A DNA stretch of 22,063 nt from SVTX01 sp051867975 (GTDB taxonomy: Bacteria; Bacillota; Clostridia; Oscillospirales; CAG-272): NCBI GenBank assembly GCA_051867975.1, contig JBJDZM010000113.1, forward strand, positions 1 through 22,063. The letters are read 5' to 3'. Positions 7,648 through 15,627 of the stretch are shown here, piece by piece (the first letter of the stretch is position 1; each line of letters starts with the position of its first letter). The translations under genes and the position numbers were made by a program. Under the pieces are notes generated by a model. That model ran no database searches, was not told the DNA's origin, and saw only the letters and a list, made by a program, of their open reading frames with translations.

Positions 7648-7676
7648 ATTATACACCATAATCTCAAATAAATCAA
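7648..7676 (-). promoter_or_regulatory. Sigma-A promoter of the HD-metF-metH operon
   Basis: On the - strand TTGATT (7676-7671) and TATAAT (7653-7648) lie 17 bases apart. Transcription would start near 7641, leaving a leader of about 40 bases to ATG 7600. That is too short for a SAM, cobalamin or T-box riboswitch. A second TATAAT-like hexamer lies just downstream, but without a good -35 box. Confidence 0.75.
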
Positions 7677-7700
7677 TATGATTTAAAGAAAAAACTTGTG

Positions 7701-7729
7701 TTGACAAAGTCTTTTTATAGTGATATAAT
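7701..7729 (+). promoter_or_regulatory. Perfect sigma-A promoter of rarA
   Basis: TTGACA (7701-7706), a 17-base spacer and TATAAT (7724-7729) match consensus exactly. Transcription should begin near 7736, so the upstream in-frame ATG at 7733 would not be in the message and ATG 7760 must be the start. The promoter is back-to-back with that of the methionine operon, about 25 bases apart. Confidence 0.88.
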
Positions 7730-7759
7730 TAAATGGAAATATATTATTTGGAGAACGGA

Positions 7760-8977
7760 ATGAGAAACGCGCAGTTGGCAGACCTTTTGCGTCCGCAGAC
7801 TATTGATGACATAGTGGGACAGGAACACCTTTTCGGAGAGAGAGGTGTCATTCGCCGTATGCTCATGGGCGGAAGGCTTACGAATATGATATTTTTCGGA
7901 CCTCCCGGCACGGGAAAAACAACGGCGGCATCGATAATCGCAAAGCAGTCGGGAATGGATTTTCACAAGCTCAACGCGACGAGCGCATCGCTTTCCGACG
8001 TAAAAGAGATACTTGCAGGCTCGGGTAACCTTTTCGGCTCGCAGGGAACACTGCTTTATCTCGACGAAATACAGTATTTTAATCGCAAGCAACAGCAGTC
8101 ACTGCTTGAATACATAGAGGACGGCAGAGTCACGCTTATCGCGTCAACAACCGAAAATCCGCATTTTTACGTCTATAACGCGATAATTTCGCGCTCGTCG
8201 CTCTTTGAATTCAAGCCCGTCACGCCCTCTGAGTGCGCAAAAATGCTTTACAGAGCGCTTGAGTATCTAAACGAAGAAAACGGCACGGACAAGACGGTCG
8301 GCGAGAAGACGGCAGAGTACATAGCGCGCGCGGCAGGCGGTGACGTTCGCCGTGCGATAGGACTGTTTGAAAACGCATATTTTGCGGCGGAGGGCGAGAT
8401 TATGCCTGCCGATGCCGATGAGTTTAATTACGGCGTGGGGAATTACAACGACGACGTTCACTATGACATGCTCGGATGTCTGCAAAAGTCGATTCGCGGA
8501 TCCGACCCCGACGCGGCGGCGTTTTACGTCGCTAAAATGATAGAGCAGGGCGACATTATCTCGCTTTGCCGCCGCCTTCAGGTGATAGCGAGCGAGGATA
8601 TAGGACTTGCGTATCCGCAGGCACCCGCGATAGTCAAGGCGTGCTGTGACTCGGCGCGCGAGCTTGGACTTCCCGAGGCGAGGATCCCGCTCGGGCATGC
8701 GGCAATTCTTTTGGCGACACTGCCGAAGTCAAATACCCAGCATTTGGCGGTCGATGCCGCGCTTGAGGACGTGCGCGCGGGACTCGGACTTGTACCGCCC
8801 GTGCATCTGCAGAGTCCGCTTTTCAAGGGCTACAAATATCCGCACGATTACCCGAACAGATACGTTGAGCAACAGTACCTGCCCGACGATCTGAAGAACA
8901 GAAAGTATTATAAATTCGGCGACAACAAAAACGAAAAGGCGGCGGAAGAGTATTGGAGCCGTATCAAGGGAAAATGA
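7760..8977 (+). CDS. rarA: Replication-associated recombination protein A (AAA+ ATPase, MgsA/RarA)
   Basis: The 405-residue AAA+ ATPase belongs to the RarA/MgsA/WRNIP1 family, which acts at stalled replication forks. Walker A is GPPGTGKT (47-54). Walker B is LLYLDEIQ with D102-E103, followed by YFNRKQQQSLL. The family signature STTENPHF and the arginine of the ISRSSLFEF segment follow. The C-terminus has the clamp-loader-like helical domain and the characteristic GYKYPHDYPNRYVEQQYLP motif. The start is ATG 7760, six bases after GGAG (7750-7753). The longer frame from 7733 begins before the predicted transcript start. The gene stands alone between a strong promoter and a terminator shared with the convergent araC-type gene. 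Confidence 0.95.
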   Translation: MRNAQLADLLRPQTIDDIVGQEHLFGERGVIRRMLMGGRLTNMIFFGPPGTGKTTAASIIAKQSGMDFHKLNATSASLSDVKEILAGSGNLFGSQGTLLYLDEIQYFNRKQQQSLLEYIEDGRVTLIASTTENPHFYVYNAIISRSSLFEFKPVTPSECAKMLYRALEYLNEENGTDKTVGEKTAEYIARAAGGDVRRAIGLFENAYFAAEGEIMPADADEFNYGVGNYNDDVHYDMLGCLQKSIRGSDPDAAAFYVAKMIEQGDIISLCRRLQVIASEDIGLAYPQAPAIVKACCDSARELGLPEARIPLGHAAILLATLPKSNTQHLAVDAALEDVRAGLGLVPPVHLQSPLFKGYKYPHDYPNRYVEQQYLPDDLKNRKYYKFGDNKNEKAAEEYWSRIKGK

Positions 8978-9040
8978 GGCTTTTTGCAGTACAGGCAGAT
9001 CTGCTTCTTTTACATGCTCGCACAAAAAAATCGGAAAAAA

Positions 9041-9076
9041 GGGTGCAATTGACTTGAACGGTCACAAATTGCACCC
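9041..9076. terminator. Bidirectional terminator between rarA and the AraC-type regulator
   Basis: GGGTGCAATT (9041-9050) pairs perfectly with AATTGCACCC (9067-9076) around a 16-base loop. Read on the - strand it is followed by TTTTTT, CCGA and seven more T, a strong terminator for the regulator gene. On the + strand the tail is weaker (TCATTTATTTGTTTT) but suitable for rarA. The two genes converge here. Confidence 0.8.
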
Positions 9077-9142
9077 TCATTTATTTGTTTTCGGAAATTA
9101 CACGTTTTCCAACCTATTTTCAGACGTGTTTTTTCAAAAAAA

Positions 9143-10033
9143 CTATATATCACGCTTACGTCCTTTTTCACGGACATTACTCGGCGTCGTTCCGTAATGC
9201 TTTTTGAACTCGGCGGAAAAATATGCCGAATTTTTATATCCGCAGCACATTGCTATCTCGGTTATCGGCAGATCCGTGGAGATAAGCGCGTTGTATGCTT
9301 TTTCAAGCCTTATTGAGAGCAGATATTCCTTAAAGCTCCTTCCGACCGTTGCGTGAAAAAGCTTTGCGTAGTAACTGTAACTCAGGTTGATCCTTTTTGC
9401 ACATTCATACGGCGTGATATTCGACGCGTAGTTATCATTAATATATGAAACGCTTTCATAGATCATTGAACGCAGCTTGGGGTCAACCTCGATATTGATA
9501 TCATTATCATGCGTGTTTTCCGCAAAATAATGCCTGTATATCAATATGAGAAGCTCAAACGCGTACGCCTTCTCCATCGTGTACATTATCGGGCTTGAAG
9601 AGTTGTATTCGTCTATCATTTTTTTCCACATTGCGGTGATCTCCGCGGGCAATTCCGAGCCGCGAAATACCGATTTATCCCCATTCTGCCGTTTTGAAAA
9701 AGGAACCAGGCAATCCGCACACTCGCTGCCCTTGAATATCTGAAACAAAAGACTTGACGTCAGCTTGAGAACGAAATATCTGCCCTCGGCGGTCTCAAGG
9801 TGATATATCGAGTGGACCGCATTGGACGGGAACATCACCATGTCCCCGGGGTAGGTAATCATCTGCTCACCGTCGATTGCAACCTTGTAGCTTCCTTCTA
9901 CAAAATACAGTATTTCAAGGGCGGAATGTGCGTGTGCGTTTGAAGTGATTGCAACAAGTGATGACGAAAGCGGGAAAAACTCCATGTCGTATTCCGCCAG
10001 CATGCGCGGCGGTATTTCATTATAATAATTCAT
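9143..10033 (-). CDS. AraC family transcriptional regulator with cupin sensor domain
   Basis: The 296-residue regulator has an N-terminal cupin/AraC ligand domain (about 20-110: HAHSALEILYFVEG, DGEQMITYPGDMVMFPSNAVH). A C-terminal pair of helix-turn-helix motifs follows (about 195-290: ITPYECAKRINLSYSYYAKLF, then ITEIAMCCGYKNSAYFSAEFKKHYGTTPSNVR). The HxH of the cupin strand and the PGD turn are typical sugar-sensing features. GGAG lies six bases before ATG 10033. The gene is divergent from the six-gene sugar operon and shares about 160 bases of control region with it. It is therefore very likely the operon's regulator, usually an activator in this family. The inducer is not known; a mannoside, galactoside or their keto derivative is plausible. 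Confidence 0.93.
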   Translation of the reverse strand: MNYYNEIPPRMLAEYDMEFFPLSSSLVAITSNAHAHSALEILYFVEGSYKVAIDGEQMITYPGDMVMFPSNAVHSIYHLETAEGRYFVLKLTSSLLFQIFKGSECADCLVPFSKRQNGDKSVFRGSELPAEITAMWKKMIDEYNSSSPIMYTMEKAYAFELLILIYRHYFAENTHDNDINIEVDPKLRSMIYESVSYINDNYASNITPYECAKRINLSYSYYAKLFHATVGRSFKEYLLSIRLEKAYNALISTDLPITEIAMCCGYKNSAYFSAEFKKHYGTTPSNVREKGRKRDI

Positions 10034-10197
10034 GCGTGTCTCCGTAAAATAGATTTCCTATACTTTTTGATACATTAATTATATCACATCACTTAACAAA
10101 ATGCTATAATAATGATGAAAATTTTTGGATTTTTATGAAAAAAATTTTTTGTCCCTAAAATGGAATAGAAAAATGATAAATCGAAAGGATGCTCACC
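10034..10197. promoter_or_regulatory. Divergent control region of the AraC-type gene and sugar operon
   Basis: A TATAAT on the + strand (10105-10110) has no recognisable -35 box at 16-18 bases, as expected for a promoter needing an activator. A TATAAT on the - strand, in the complement of the ATTATATCAC stretch near 10078-10083, likewise lacks a good -35 and could serve the regulator gene. TGATA (10068-10072) and TATCA (10082-10086) form a short inverted repeat. Between 10120 and 10150 the DNA is a series of A and T tracts, likely curved. AAAGGA at 10184-10189 is the ribosome binding site for ATG 10198. Confidence 0.5.
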
Positions 10198-13100
10198 ATG
10201 GAAAAAAAGATGAGAAAGATTAAACAGTACCTTACCTTTATCAATGAGCAAAGGTATTCAAAGGGTGTCAGTGTCGGAGAGATCGGCATCTGCAACTGCG
10301 GATACAAGACTTCAAATGTCCTCCCCACGACCGAAACATTCGTGCCTTTTGAAAACGGCAGTGAATGGGGTACGGGATTTGACAGTCACGCATGGTTTCA
10401 CTTTGAATTTGACGTCCCCGAGGAGATGAAGTCAAAGCCGGTTCAACTTGCCGTGAAGTCGGACAGGAGCGGCTGGGATGCAGACAATCCGCAATTTATC
10501 GCGTATGTCAACGGTAAACTGCGCCAGGGACTTGACGTAAATCACACCTTTGTTGACCTTGACGGTGAGAGTCACTGCGACGTGTATATTTACGGATACA
10601 CCGGCCCGAGAATAAAGTCTACCCGCTTTTTTGCGGAGCTTCGCAATCTCAACTACAACACCGAGCAGCTCTATTACGACATTTGTGTCCCCTTTGACAT
10701 GCTCGATTACCTCGAACCGAACACAAAGGAGTACTTTGAGATAGTTAAGCATCTTGACCACGCGGTAACGCTTCTCGACCTTTACGAAATCGGAAGTGAC
10801 GAATTTTTCGCATCTGTTGACGTTGCCCTCGCCTACATGAGAGAGGAGTTCTACGGCAAATATTGCTCGACCGAGACAAGAGGGAACATCCCCACCACCG
10901 TCGGAATCGGACACACTCACATCGACTGCGCGTGGCTCTGGACACTCGCGCAGACCAGGGAAAAGGTACAGCGCTCCTTCGGAACTGTTCTCGAACTTAT
11001 GAAGAGATACCCCGAATATAAATTCATGTCCTCTCAGGCTCTGCTTTACAAGTACCTGAAGGAAGAAGCCCCCGACCTTTACGAAGAGGTCAAGGAAAGA
11101 GTAAAGGAAGGTCGCTGGGAGGTCGAAGGCGCAATGTGGGTTGAGGCCGACTGCAACCTTTCCTCGGGCGAGAGCCTTATAAGACAAATCTTGGTAGGAA
11201 AGAAGTTCTTTAAGGACGAGTTCGGCGTTGACAACCATATTCTTTGGCTGCCCGACGTTTTCGGATATTCCGCTGCGCTTCCTCAGATCTTGCGCAAGAG
11301 CGGCGTGGATTGGTTCGTTACCAGCAAGATAGGCTGGAATGACACGAACATGATGCCCTATGATACCTTCAAGTGGGTTGGACTTGACGGCACCGCTATC
11401 AATACATACTTCCTGACGGCTCAGAATCAGGTCAGGGGCAGCATACAGCGTGAGAGTACTTACGTCGGAAACACAGGCTCCAAGATGATACAGGGAACAT
11501 GGGGCAGATATCAGCAAAAGGCTCTGACCGACGAGACACTGTTGACGTTCGGTTACGGTGACGGAGGCGGAGGACCCACCCCCGAGATGCTTGAAATGGG
11601 AAGGAGAACCGCCAAGGGTATCCCCGGGGCTCCGACCTTCAAGATAGATTTCGCAAACGACTTCCTTGCAAGACTTGAAAAGAAGATCGAGAACAATCCT
11701 CTTCTTCCCTCGTGGCAGGGCGAGCTTTACCTTGAATTCCACAGAGGAACATATACGTCTATCTCGAAGAACAAGAGAAACAACCGCCGCTCGGAATTCC
11801 TTTTCCTTGACGCGGAAAATCTTGCGACTGTCAACAAGCAGTTGAACGGTGCGGCTTTCCCCAAAGACAGACTCGACGAGGGCTGGGAGATCATTCTTAC
11901 AAACCAATTCCACGACATTATTCCCGGCTCATCCATCCGCGAGGTATATGAGCAGTGCGATATTGACTACAAGAAGGTTGCCGATATCGCAGGCGAGATA
12001 ATCGGCGGAGCGAAGAGTCAGGTAGCATCAAAGCTTGACAAAAAGGGCGGATACGTCGTATTCAATCCCCACTCCTTCACAACAGGCGGCGTGGTTGAGC
12101 TTGACGGCGTTACTTCTCTTGTAGACGTCATTCCTTCAAAGGGATATAAACTCACAAACAACTTCGTTAAGACAAACAACGTAAAGATAGACGGCAAGCG
12201 CGTTGAAACAAACAGATTCACCGTCACATTTGATGAGTTTATGCAGATAACCTCTATCTACGACAAGGCTTGCCGCCGCGAGATGATCAAGGCAGGCGAG
12301 GTCGGAAACGAGATAAGGATCTACGCCGACCATCCCGACGTTTACGAGGCGTGGGAATGGCAGGAATACTCGCTTGACAAATACATGACGGTTACTGCTC
12401 TTGAATCCGTCGAGGTGGTAGATGACGGCGCAAGACGCGGTATCCGCATCGTTCGTCCGTATAAGCAGTCGAAGATCACTCAGACGATATGGTTCTGGGA
12501 CGATATTGCAAAGATAGACTTCGATACCGTGGCAGATTGGCATCAGCATCATCTCATGGTTAAGGCTGTATTCCCGACTAATATCAACTCCGAAAAGGCA
12601 ACGTATGAGGTACAGTTCGGTACGGTCGAGCGTCCTACACACAAAAATACCAGCTGGGATAGGGCAAAATTCGAGGTCTGCGCGCAGAAGTTCGCCGACC
12701 TATCCGAGGGCGGATACGGTGTGTCTATCATCAACGACTGCAAGTACGGTCACGATATACACGACGGCGATATAAGCATTTCCCTTATCAAATGCGCGAC
12801 ATATCCGAATGAGGTCGCAGACCAGGGCGAGATACCCTTCGTTTATTCGATTTGTCCTCATGCGGGCAGATTTGACGAGTCTGAGACGACAAAGCTTGCG
12901 TACTACCTCAACTACCCCATGACGGCAGTCAAGGCAAGCGGCGAGAGCAGCACGCTTCCCGAAAGCTATTCTGCGGTCACTCTTGACAAGGAAAACGTCA
13001 TCTGCGAGACGATAAAAGAGAGCGAGTGCGGTGACGGAACGATCATTCGTCTGTATGAATCGAAGAATATGCGCGGATTTGTCAAGCTCAAAACAGACAT

Positions 13101-13224
13101 CAAGTTTGAAAAAGCATACCTGTGCGACCTTATGGAAAATGAACTTTCCGAGCTTGAGGTCAGGGACGGCGAGGTAGAGCTTGAGGTCGGATGCTTTGAA
13201 ATCGTAACCGTTAAATTGAAATAA
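10198..13224 (+). CDS. GH38 alpha-mannosidase
   Basis: This roughly 1,008-residue enzyme belongs to glycoside hydrolase family 38, zinc-dependent retaining alpha-mannosidases. The zinc site is visible: H241 and D243 in GHTHIDCAWLW, D353 in WLPDVFGYSAALPQI (also the catalytic nucleophile) and H572 in NQFHDIIPGSS. YLEFHRGTYTS and the long C-terminal beta-sandwich region also fit the family. An N-terminal domain of about 220 residues precedes the barrel, as in full-length bacterial members. No signal peptide is present, so it should act in the cytoplasm on imported mannosides. ATG 10189 is in frame but overlaps the AAAGGA site, so ATG 10198 is chosen, eight bases after that site. It is the first gene of the operon and lies 22 bases before the GH36-like gene. 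Confidence 0.95.
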   Translation: MEKKMRKIKQYLTFINEQRYSKGVSVGEIGICNCGYKTSNVLPTTETFVPFENGSEWGTGFDSHAWFHFEFDVPEEMKSKPVQLAVKSDRSGWDADNPQFIAYVNGKLRQGLDVNHTFVDLDGESHCDVYIYGYTGPRIKSTRFFAELRNLNYNTEQLYYDICVPFDMLDYLEPNTKEYFEIVKHLDHAVTLLDLYEIGSDEFFASVDVALAYMREEFYGKYCSTETRGNIPTTVGIGHTHIDCAWLWTLAQTREKVQRSFGTVLELMKRYPEYKFMSSQALLYKYLKEEAPDLYEEVKERVKEGRWEVEGAMWVEADCNLSSGESLIRQILVGKKFFKDEFGVDNHILWLPDVFGYSAALPQILRKSGVDWFVTSKIGWNDTNMMPYDTFKWVGLDGTAINTYFLTAQNQVRGSIQRESTYVGNTGSKMIQGTWGRYQQKALTDETLLTFGYGDGGGGPTPEMLEMGRRTAKGIPGAPTFKIDFANDFLARLEKKIENNPLLPSWQGELYLEFHRGTYTSISKNKRNNRRSEFLFLDAENLATVNKQLNGAAFPKDRLDEGWEIILTNQFHDIIPGSSIREVYEQCDIDYKKVADIAGEIIGGAKSQVASKLDKKGGYVVFNPHSFTTGGVVELDGVTSLVDVIPSKGYKLTNNFVKTNNVKIDGKRVETNRFTVTFDEFMQITSIYDKACRREMIKAGEVGNEIRIYADHPDVYEAWEWQEYSLDKYMTVTALESVEVVDDGARRGIRIVRPYKQSKITQTIWFWDDIAKIDFDTVADWHQHHLMVKAVFPTNINSEKATYEVQFGTVERPTHKNTSWDRAKFEVCAQKFADLSEGGYGVSIINDCKYGHDIHDGDISISLIKCATYPNEVADQGEIPFVYSICPHAGRFDESETTKLAYYLNYPMTAVKASGESSTLPESYSAVTLDKENVICETIKESECGDGTIIRLYESKNMRGFVKLKTDIKFEKAYLCDLMENELSELEVRDGEVELEVGCFEIVTVKLK

Positions 13225-13246
13225 GCCGACAAGAGGAAAAACAGAT

Positions 13247-14821
13247 ATGAAAATAAGATTGCCCGATGCTATCTCCGTGCTGACGGAGAACAATGAAAGG
13301 ATCACGGTTGATCCGTGCGAAAAAGCGGGCGGAATATGTGTCTCGGCTTCACTTGACGAGTCGGGAGACGTACTCTCGGCACATATAAATGCTCCCTCTG
13401 TGCCGTTGTGTTTTGTTGAGTTTACTTGGAAACTGACAGAGAGCGAACAGCGCAACGACGACGTAAAGGTATACGGCGATGCTTGGGAGAGAGGCTACGG
13501 AGACCTCGAATGGCGAAAGCCCGAGAGGACGGGAATGATGCCGTGGTTCTTTATGCTCTCAAACGGCAGCGACTCAAACAGAGATTTCTCGGGGCGGAAG
13601 ACTTCATGCTTTGGCGTGAAGGTGCGTCCGGGAGCACTCTGCTCTTGGAGATACCGTAAGGATGAGATAACTCTTTACATGGATATCCGAAACGGAAGTC
13701 TTGGCGTTCTGCTCGGCGAGCGCACGCTTCACCTTGCGGACATAGTTTTTGCCGAGTACGAAAATATCTCCGCATTTGAATCGGGAGAAAAATTCTGCCG
13801 AAAAATGTGTGACGATCCCATCCTGCCCAAAGAAACAGTCTACGGCTTTAACGATTGGTATTATGCTTACGGCGTAAACAGCGCGGAGAGAATTCTCGAA
13901 GACGCAAGAAAACTTGCGGAATTGACCGAAGAATCCGACAAAAAGGCGTACGTTGTCATAGACGACGGCTGGCAGATAAACAGCTGTGACGGTCCGTGGC
14001 GAGAAGGAAACGAAAGATTCCCCGACATGGCGCGTCTTGCAGGGGAAATATCGGATATGGGACTCTGTCCCGGAATCTGGATCCGTCCGCTGAAGCAATC
14101 AACGCCCGACAGTGAGGTCGACGACGGCTGGAGACAGAAAAACGATCCGCGTTTTCTCGATCCCTCGCACCCGAAGGCTTTGGAATACATATCGGAGCAG
14201 ATATCGAGAATAGTCGGATGGGGCTTCAAGCTGATAAAGTATGATTTCGTTACGAGTGATATATTCCGTGCATACGGATTCGAGCGTCCCGAATTTATGT
14301 ATTGCAGCGACGTGGTTTTCCATGACAGAACGCTGACTACCGCCGAGATAATCCTGAATCTCTACAAAACGATCAGAAAAGCCGCAAAAGATGCTTTGCT
14401 GATAGGCTGCAATACGATAGGACATCTCTGCGCGGGGCTGGTTGAGATCGACCGAACGGGAGACGACACAAGCGGTCAGGAATGGGAACGAACCAGAAAA
14501 ATGGGCATCAACACCCTTGCGTTCCGTATGATGCAGCACAATGCCTTCTATGCGTCCGATGCGGACTGTGTAGGTCTTACCTCCGCTGTTCCGTGGGAAC
14601 TCAATTCGCGCTGGCTGAACATCCTTTCGATAAGCGGAACTCCTCTCTTCGTCTCATGGGACAGGAGTTTTACGTCAGACGAAATTGAAAGCGCCGTTCG
14701 GACGGCACTTATAAGGAACTCTCGATCAAACGACACCCTTGTGCCGCTTGATTGGATGGAGAAGATAACGCCCGAGGAATGGTTGCTCAACGGTGAAAAA
14801 ATCATTTTCAAATGGCAATAA
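13247..14821 (+). CDS. GH36-like alpha-galactosidase (clan GH-D)
   Basis: The 524-residue protein has the clan GH-D TIM barrel with a short N-terminal beta-sandwich. Barrel landmarks are VIDDGWQ (about 236-242), GIWIRP, and KYDFVTSD with candidate nucleophile D333. DRTGDDTS (402-409) is the position of the acid/base, most likely D407. The barrel-closing FYASDADCVGL and SGTPLFVSWD segments follow. Canonical bacterial GH36 alpha-galactosidases are about 700-750 residues, so this is a compact member and the sugar preference is less certain. Alpha-galactosidase is the best guess; another alpha-hexosidase is possible. There is no signal peptide. AGAGGA precedes ATG 13247, and the stop is 18 bases before the next start. 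Confidence 0.85.
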   Translation: MKIRLPDAISVLTENNERITVDPCEKAGGICVSASLDESGDVLSAHINAPSVPLCFVEFTWKLTESEQRNDDVKVYGDAWERGYGDLEWRKPERTGMMPWFFMLSNGSDSNRDFSGRKTSCFGVKVRPGALCSWRYRKDEITLYMDIRNGSLGVLLGERTLHLADIVFAEYENISAFESGEKFCRKMCDDPILPKETVYGFNDWYYAYGVNSAERILEDARKLAELTEESDKKAYVVIDDGWQINSCDGPWREGNERFPDMARLAGEISDMGLCPGIWIRPLKQSTPDSEVDDGWRQKNDPRFLDPSHPKALEYISEQISRIVGWGFKLIKYDFVTSDIFRAYGFERPEFMYCSDVVFHDRTLTTAEIILNLYKTIRKAAKDALLIGCNTIGHLCAGLVEIDRTGDDTSGQEWERTRKMGINTLAFRMMQHNAFYASDADCVGLTSAVPWELNSRWLNILSISGTPLFVSWDRSFTSDEIESAVRTALIRNSRSNDTLVPLDWMEKITPEEWLLNGEKIIFKWQ

Positions 14822-14838
14822 CCGACAAGGAGAAGAAA

Positions 14839-15612
14839 ATGGAAAGAAAATCATTTATTAATTGCGACAAACCGCTCGTTACTGCAATGATAAAGCATAT
14901 GGACTCACCCGAGCGGTGCATCGACGAGATAGAAAGGTCGCTCGAAGCCGGAGCCGAGGCGTTCGGATTTCAATGCGACAATCTTCCGCGCAAATTCCAC
15001 AACGAGTCCGATCTTCGCCGCATATTTGCTTCAATGCAGGACAAACCGATATACGTGACGAATTACAAGCTCAATCAAAACGCGGAGTTTTCTTATGACG
15101 AGCTTGCAGACGAGCTTTTGCGGCTTTGCGATTACGGAGCAACACTCATTGACGTTATGGGAGATATATTCTGCAAGTCCGACGACGAGTTGACGTTTGA
15201 TGATGAGGCTATGAGGAAACAAAGCGCGCTTATCGAGCAAATACACAAAAAAGGCTGCGAGGTGCTTATGTCGTCGCACATCAACAAATTCACTCCTGCC
15301 GAGAGGGTGCTTGAAATTGCACTTGAGCATCAGAGGCGCGGAGCGGACGTTTCCAAGATCGTCGTTCACTCCAACACTATGGCGGAACAGATGGAAAACA
15401 TGCGCATCACCGCCCTGTTAAAAGAAAAGCTTGACATCAAGTTCTTGTTCCTGACAGGCGGCGAATGTTGTATGATGCACCGCAGGCTCGGCATACTCTT
15501 AGGCAGTTGCGCAAGCCTTTGCATGCTTGAGGTTCCCGAGGGTGTCACGGATGCGATCCAGCCCCTCATAGATGAGCAGATAATGTACAGAGACCAATTA
15601 AATCTTATATAA
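14839..15612 (+). CDS. Type I 3-dehydroquinase-fold (AroD-like) Schiff-base enzyme, divergent
   Basis: The 257-residue protein follows the type I dehydroquinate dehydratase fold from end to end. H147 in SSHINKFTP matches catalytic H143 of the Salmonella enzyme. K173 in ADVSKIVVH matches the imine-forming K170, and R215, eight residues before GS, matches R213. The usual E-x-R-x-D near the N-terminus is instead G43-F-Q45-C-D47. The T-x-R motif is TNY, the following EGG is missing, and the SAPGQ substrate loop is replaced by EVPEGVTDAIQ. The chemistry of an imine-forming lyase is thus retained, while the residues for dehydroquinate are largely lost. In this sugar operon it more likely acts on a keto-sugar than in the shikimate pathway. 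ATG 14839 is chosen over in-frame ATG 14812 because AAGGAG lies six bases before it. Confidence 0.8.
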   Translation: MERKSFINCDKPLVTAMIKHMDSPERCIDEIERSLEAGAEAFGFQCDNLPRKFHNESDLRRIFASMQDKPIYVTNYKLNQNAEFSYDELADELLRLCDYGATLIDVMGDIFCKSDDELTFDDEAMRKQSALIEQIHKKGCEVLMSSHINKFTPAERVLEIALEHQRRGADVSKIVVHSNTMAEQMENMRITALLKEKLDIKFLFLTGGECCMMHRRLGILLGSCASLCMLEVPEGVTDAIQPLIDEQIMYRDQLNLI

Positions 15613-15627
15613 AAAGGAGAAAGAAAA

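Noticed and set aside
8995..9004. Perfect ten-base palindrome GCAGATCTGC after rarA
   Set aside because: It has no loop for a hairpin and no T-run of note. A strong terminator is present 40 bases further on, and a single short palindrome is expected by chance.
10432..11913. Long open frame (493 codons) on the - strand inside the mannosidase gene
   Set aside because: It is fully antisense to a GH38 gene with all catalytic motifs, and its translation resembles no family. It is a codon-bias shadow.
12700..13455. Open frame of 251 codons on the - strand across the GH38/GH36 junction
   Set aside because: It is antisense to two well-supported genes, with no ribosome binding site or recognisable domain.
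14812..14838. Upstream in-frame ATG of the dehydroquinase-fold gene, overlapping the GH36-like stop
   Set aside because: No ribosome binding site fits it, whereas AAGGAG sits six bases before ATG 14839. The extra residues would be encoded by the ribosome binding site itself.
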